Below, in pieces: positions 19,446 to 23,887 of a DNA stretch of 23,887 bases (its first letter is position 1; each line of letters opens with the position of its first letter). Source of the DNA: Saksenaea vasiformis B4078 (Eukaryota; Mucoromycota; Mucoromycetes; Mucorales; Saksenaeaceae); assembly GCA_000697055.1 (NCBI GenBank), contig JNDT01001886.1, positions 1 through 23,887 of the forward strand. Reading direction: 5' to 3'. Made by a program: the position numbers and the translations under genes. The notes under the pieces were generated by a model. It saw only the letters and a program-made list of their open reading frames with translations, did not search any database and was not told the origin of the DNA.

Positions 19446-22400
19446 TTAGTACAGATATATATTGAAAGCTCTTAACCGTAAGCTGTCTAACCTCCGGCAC
19501 GCATCCCTACTGCCTCGCTCAACTGCTTTTTCGTACCAATCAATTGCCTTATTGATGTCCTTTTTGACTCCATCTCCATCTCTGTATATATCCCCAAGTT
19601 TGGTCATGGCACTTGTATTCCCCTGTTCCGCCGATTTTTGGTACCATTGAATTGCTTTCCCGGCGTCTTTTTCCACCCCACGTCCACATCGGTACAGATC
19701 TCCCAGCATGATTTGTCCAGCTGGATTTCCTTGACCCGCCGCCATTGTACACCACTCAACTGCTTGGTCGACGTCCTCCTCCACACAACGTCCCTGATAG
19801 TATATATATGCAAGTAAGACCTGCACAGACGAATTTCCTCTATTTGCTGCATGTGCGTACCATTCTATCGCTTTGTGTATATCTTGTGCTTCATCATTAT
19901 ACCTGTAAATGTTTCCGAGCGCGATCAGTGCCCATTCATGCCCTTGATCTGCCGCTTTTTCAAAGCGTTCGATTGCTTCTTTGATTTCATCGTCTGTATA
20001 ATAATACCAAGAAGAGCCTTCGCCTTGCGCCGCTTGCGTGTACCATTCCATAGCTTTGTCCATATCTTTCTCCACTCCATTTCCATCCCTGTACAAATCT
20101 CCAAGCCTTATGGACGCAAATGGGTACCCTGCATTCACCGCTTGCTTGTACCATTCCATTGCTGCGTTGAGGTCCTTCTTTACGCCATTTCCATCTCTAT
20201 AAATATCTCCAAGCTTTATTTGCGCATCTTCATCTCCTTGACCTGCAGCTTTTTGGTACCATTCGATTGCTTTGCTGATATTCTGCGCTACTTCCTCTCC
20301 ATCTCTGTACAGATCTCCAAGTTCAAGTTGCGAAATCTCACATCCTTCCTGTGCTGCTTTTTCGTACCATTCAACTGCTAGCTTGATATCTTTTTTCACA
20401 CCCTTCCCCTCACGATATATACACGCAATCTCGTAATGCGCATCGGTATGTCCTTGATCAGCCGCTTTCTTGTACCATCCAATTGCTTTCTTGACGTCGC
20501 AGCTCACTCCCCTTCCCCACCTCCATATCTCCCCAAGCTTGAATTGTGCTTCGCTATCTCCCCCATCCGCCGCTTTCTCATACGATTCAATTGCTTTGTT
20601 AATGCCTTCCTTCATCTCAGAACCATCGTAGTAGTACGCGTTTCCAACTTTGGTCTGTGCCTTTTCATTTCCTTGATTAGCCGCCTTCTCGTACCATTCA
20701 ACTGCTTTGCTAATGTCTTTCTTCATCCCAGACCCATAATAATACGCGTCTCCGAGTTTGATTTGTGCCTTTTCATCTCCTTGATTAGCCGCTTTCTCGT
20801 ACCATTTAATTGCTTTGTTGACATCTTTCTTTATTCCAAATCCATGATAGTACACATCCCCAACCTTGACTTTCACAACTTCATCTCCATCTTCTGCCGC
20901 TTTGTCGTACCACTCAATTGCTTTGTTGATATCCTTCGTTTCATAGTACAGACGTGCAAGCTCAATCCGTGCAGATGAATTTCCCCTGATGGCTGCTTGT
21001 TGGTACCATTTTATTGCTTTGCTGGTGTCGTGATATCTGCATATACTTCCAACCGCAATCTGCGCCCATTCATGCCCTTGATTTGCCAACTTCTCAAAAG
21101 ATTCAATGACGCCTCTGACCTCTTCTTTTGTACAGTCGCAGAAGTAGCCTATTTTATCCGCTGCTCGTTTGTACCACTCCGTTGCTGTATCAATATCATT
21201 TCCGTCTCTGTACAAATCTCCAAGTATAACGGCTGCAAAGGGATTTCCCTTTTCCTCCGCTTCCTTGTACCATTCTACTGCTGTGCCGATGTCTTTTTCT
21301 ATACCATCCCCATCTCTGTACATATCTCCAAGTTTGACATGCGCAGTTGTACATCCTTGGTCTGCTGCTTTTTGGTACCATCTGATTGCTTTCCTGGTGT
21401 CCTTTTGTAGTCCTTCTCCGTCTCTATACAGATCTCCAAGACTAATCTGTGCACACCCGTGCCCTCCGTCTGCCGCTTTCTTGTACCATTCAATTGCCTT
21501 GTTGACATCTTTTTGTATTCCGTCTCCCTCTCTGTAGATATCCCCGAGGTTGTTTTGCGCTTCTTCATTCCTTCGGTGTGCCGCTTTTTCGTACCATGTA
21601 GTCGCCTTTCTGACGTCTTTCTCCACGTAACATCCATATCTGTATATATCTCCGAGTTGAACTTGCATATCTTCATCTCCTCCGTCTGCCATTTTCATGC
21701 ACCATGCCAGCCTATGATTTATGTCTTCCTTCACCTCATTGGCACAAAGATGCATCCGTCCAAGCTCAGTTTGCGCATCACCATCGCCCTGGGGAGCTGC
21801 CTTGCTACGCCATTTAATTGCGTTAGAGCGATCTTTATCTACTTTTTGTGGATATACGTACATATCCCGAAGCTTTTCTTGTACGTGTGTGTCACCCGAA
21901 TTAGCTGCTTCTCGGTACCATTCCATTGCTTCCATGTGATCTATCCCTTGATGATACTTCTCGCCGAGAATAAACCCATCGTTCGGATCGGTTGCATTTT
22001 GGCACAAGGTAGCTTTCTCGTTGTAGTTTACGTTTCCATCGTGCTTCTCATTGGGTACCTTTTCCGATGGATCTTGCACGCTTTCGCCTCTCTCACTAAC
22101 AGTGCTTTGTTCCAAGTTCTTCTCGTCGGTGTCGCCTTTGTCATCTCCGTCATTGAGTGTATTTCCTTGGACCACAGCCGCTCTGTTATTGATGCGACCT
22201 GTAACTTGCTGGTAATGGTTGATATCTGCGATTTCATTTGGCGCACCTTCATTTCTTTCGTTGCATTCTTTGAAAATTTCTGCTGGTTCCTTTTCCCTTG
22301 CGTGTTCAACATCATGACCGGAGAACGCCTTTCCATAAACTTCCTCCACTTGACGCTTCTCCACATCCTGAAGAATTTCATACATCGGTTTCACTTCTGT

Positions 22401-23381
22401 GTACCAGATGATTGCTGGTTTGGATTTAGTTGTGTCTCTCCAGCTTTCTAGACCTTCCACGAAAAGTAATTTGGGATCACCACCTAACCACATTTTATAT
22501 TAACACCATAAAATGAAAAAACCGCGCTGAAAATTACCTATGACTTTCCAATAGTTGGGGTTCTTGATTGGCTTTCCTGCGTTCTCCGCCCTATCATCAT
22601 TACAACGATGGATTCTATTATTGCTAGATTCCATTCCGCTACCGCTTTGAAGTTCTGAATTCCCGTTCTTGCAAGCCACTAGACCACCTAAACCAAAGAA
22701 AATTGTTAATTCACATTACGCATCTATGAATGCTCCAGTACCAAGCAAAATCTTTGATGGATAGTAGTATCCAAATCGTTCAAATACGATTTGTAGTGCT
22801 TCATACTTTTTCTTGTCGGTGTTCTCCTTCAAGGCATTTTGTACAGCTTTTGTGAAATTAGCCGTCGCTCTGAGAAATTCAAGAGACAGATGAACCTGGT
22901 ATCAGTTCGTATTAACTGTACTACTCATAGATCATCTCCCAATTTCCTACTTCTCCCCATGAAATATAAGTAACGGTGTATTCGACTGTACTGTTTTCAA
23001 CGGAATGTTGGCTCTGCTGGCGTCTCCCGCGCCTAGTCTCAGCAGCAACGTCATATGCAGACGGCTTGGAGGACAAACTGCGGAAGACGTCAACAAGCAC
23101 TAATTCATCCGCGAAATCGTCCGCTTCAATGGTCTTCGTACATGTATATTCCACGAATGGCTTGTCATAAGAACATTCACGAATAGTGTCTTCGCCTTGT
23201 TTAAGCTCTATTGCAGGGCATTCGGCAACGTATCCATCAGAATGAAGACCTCGCGTGCACCGATTGAAGATGTCGCGCGTATTGAACTTTTGAATTCTTC
23301 AGGTAAGCACACATAAAGACATGTCTTCTTTTTTTCGTCACCTGAGATGAGAGACCCATTCTCTGCCTCATAAGGATCCAT
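19446..23381 (-). CDS. Large MACPF-like / Sel1-repeat fusion protein; first exon has a frame conflict
   Basis: Exons in transcript order: 23381-22925 (frame conflict), 22869-22742, 22687-22538, 22483-19446; the three later introns are 54-55 nt and in phase, for about 1250 residues. The N-terminal ~350 residues look like a divergent MACPF (perforin-type) fold as found in fungi: ERFGYYYPSKILLGG matches the YGxHY...GG signature, and WKVIGGDPKLL, GLESWRD and KPAIIWY...PMYEIL resemble its C-terminal strands. A Glu/Asn-rich linker follows, then 22 Sel1-like repeats of about 36 residues (typical LGDIYRDGNGVKKD, KAIEWYEKAADQG) encoded by about 21985-19480. No signal peptide or membrane helix is seen. 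Sel1 repeats form alpha-solenoids for protein binding. MACPF assignment is moderate, Sel1 very firm. If MACPF, it may be a pore-forming or defence-type protein, but no activity can be claimed. In exon 1 the frame from ATG 23381 does not match the downstream frame. Confidence 0.85.
19480..21985 (-). repeat. Array of 22 Sel1-like repeat units
   Basis: Coding repeats of about 36 codons, each with a LGDxYxxGxG-type first helix and a KAIEWYxKAA-type second helix. Most units differ by single substitutions. Two units are irregular, each with a longer non-standard insert (about 21110-21165 and 19960-20035), and sit in similar surroundings about 1.1 kb apart. Confidence 0.9.
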
Positions 23382-23887
23382 TGGAAGAGAGCATTTGAAA
23401 CGCCGTCAAAAATTTATACAGAAGGCCCTAAGTGCTATCACAGGGACCCAGCCAAGTCCTTTTTCCTTTTTCATGCGTACGCGTCAAAAAGCACTAGCCA
23501 CGGAGAAACAAAGAATTTTAGAAAAGTACCATCAAAGTTGTCCAATGATGCTAATCCGGAACATAAACGAGAAACATCAAGAAATCGTTGTCTGGTCGTT
23601 GTAGGATCCCATTTTTTTTATTATTTTATTTTCTTTAATTTTTTTCTTTTTGCTTATTTTAGTTTTTTTCTTTTGTTATCTTTTTATTTTGTTATTTTTT
23701 TTTATTTCTATCTTATTTTTATCTTGAAACTACCGGTGTTAAATAAATGGGGATGAAGAAAAACGATGGAGAAAAAGAATGAAGAACACTAAGATACAGC
23801 AACCGCCGCTTCAGATTAAAAACCCCCAAATCACATGGTTTACACCCCCCACATTTGTGCTGCGTAGCAACACAGGAAGGTTCACAA
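23382..23887. other. Right-end region with a short plus-strand open frame and T-rich DNA
   Basis: Upstream of the MACPF-like/Sel1 gene. A plus-strand frame from about 23395 to 23604 (69 codons without an internal ATG before residue 27) encodes a basic, helix-like segment around FSFFMRTRQKAL and EKQRILEKYHQ, but shows no certain family motif and no clear exon partners. It may be an exon fragment or chance. From 23608 to about 23725 the sequence is nearly pure T with A interruptions. Nothing is recognised in the last 150 bases. Confidence 0.35.

Noticed and set aside
21459..22451. 330-codon plus-strand open frame opposite the Sel1-repeat gene
   Set aside because: It is an antisense shadow of the repeat-coding exon; its periodic Phe/Cys/Ser-rich pattern simply mirrors the repeat codons.
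1..23887. CRISPR arrays, operons or bacterial-type elements
   Set aside because: The spliced gene structure is eukaryotic; the only regular arrays are microsatellites and coding repeats.

Overview
The window looks like nuclear DNA of a Mucoromycota fungus, most likely Mucorales. The evidence is dense canonical GT-AG introns (mostly 45-75 nt), pyrimidine- and A/T-rich intergenic DNA, compact UTRs, and housekeeping genes whose splice phases can be followed by eye. All gene names come from reading conserved motifs; no database search was run.

Layout, left to right: about 2.4 kb without a recognisable gene; a guanine deaminase gene (+, 2501-3973); the DNA polymerase delta small subunit gene (-, 4076-5952), convergent with it; a divergent promoter region with CA repeats; a DHHC palmitoyltransferase gene (+, 6708-8285) with 21-nt and 12-nt micro-exons across its catalytic motif; a small two-helix membrane protein (+, 8956-9576) whose tail carries PPxY, PSAP and YPxL motifs; an EIF1AD-type protein (-, 9729-10286); about 3 kb with no solid gene; a bHLH-zipper regulator (+, 13328-14392); an atypical SDR/NAD(P)-binding protein (+, 15071-15793); a Zn2Cys6 regulator with a polyQ tail (-, 16135-17355); an FSH1-family serine hydrolase (-, 18098-19094); and a very large gene (-, 19446-23381) joining a divergent MACPF-like region to 22 Sel1-like repeats.

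The genes do not form one pathway. They cover purine salvage, DNA replication, protein lipidation, membrane traffic, translation-related RNA binding and transcription. The best candidate for something new is the MACPF-like/Sel1 gene at the right end, whose architecture resembles variable accessory genes and whose first exon has a frame conflict. The second is the small membrane protein with three late-domain-type motifs next to a palmitoyltransferase gene. Several junctions (bHLH, FSH1, MACPF-Sel1) can be read either as very short or odd introns or as frameshifts; transcript data would settle them.
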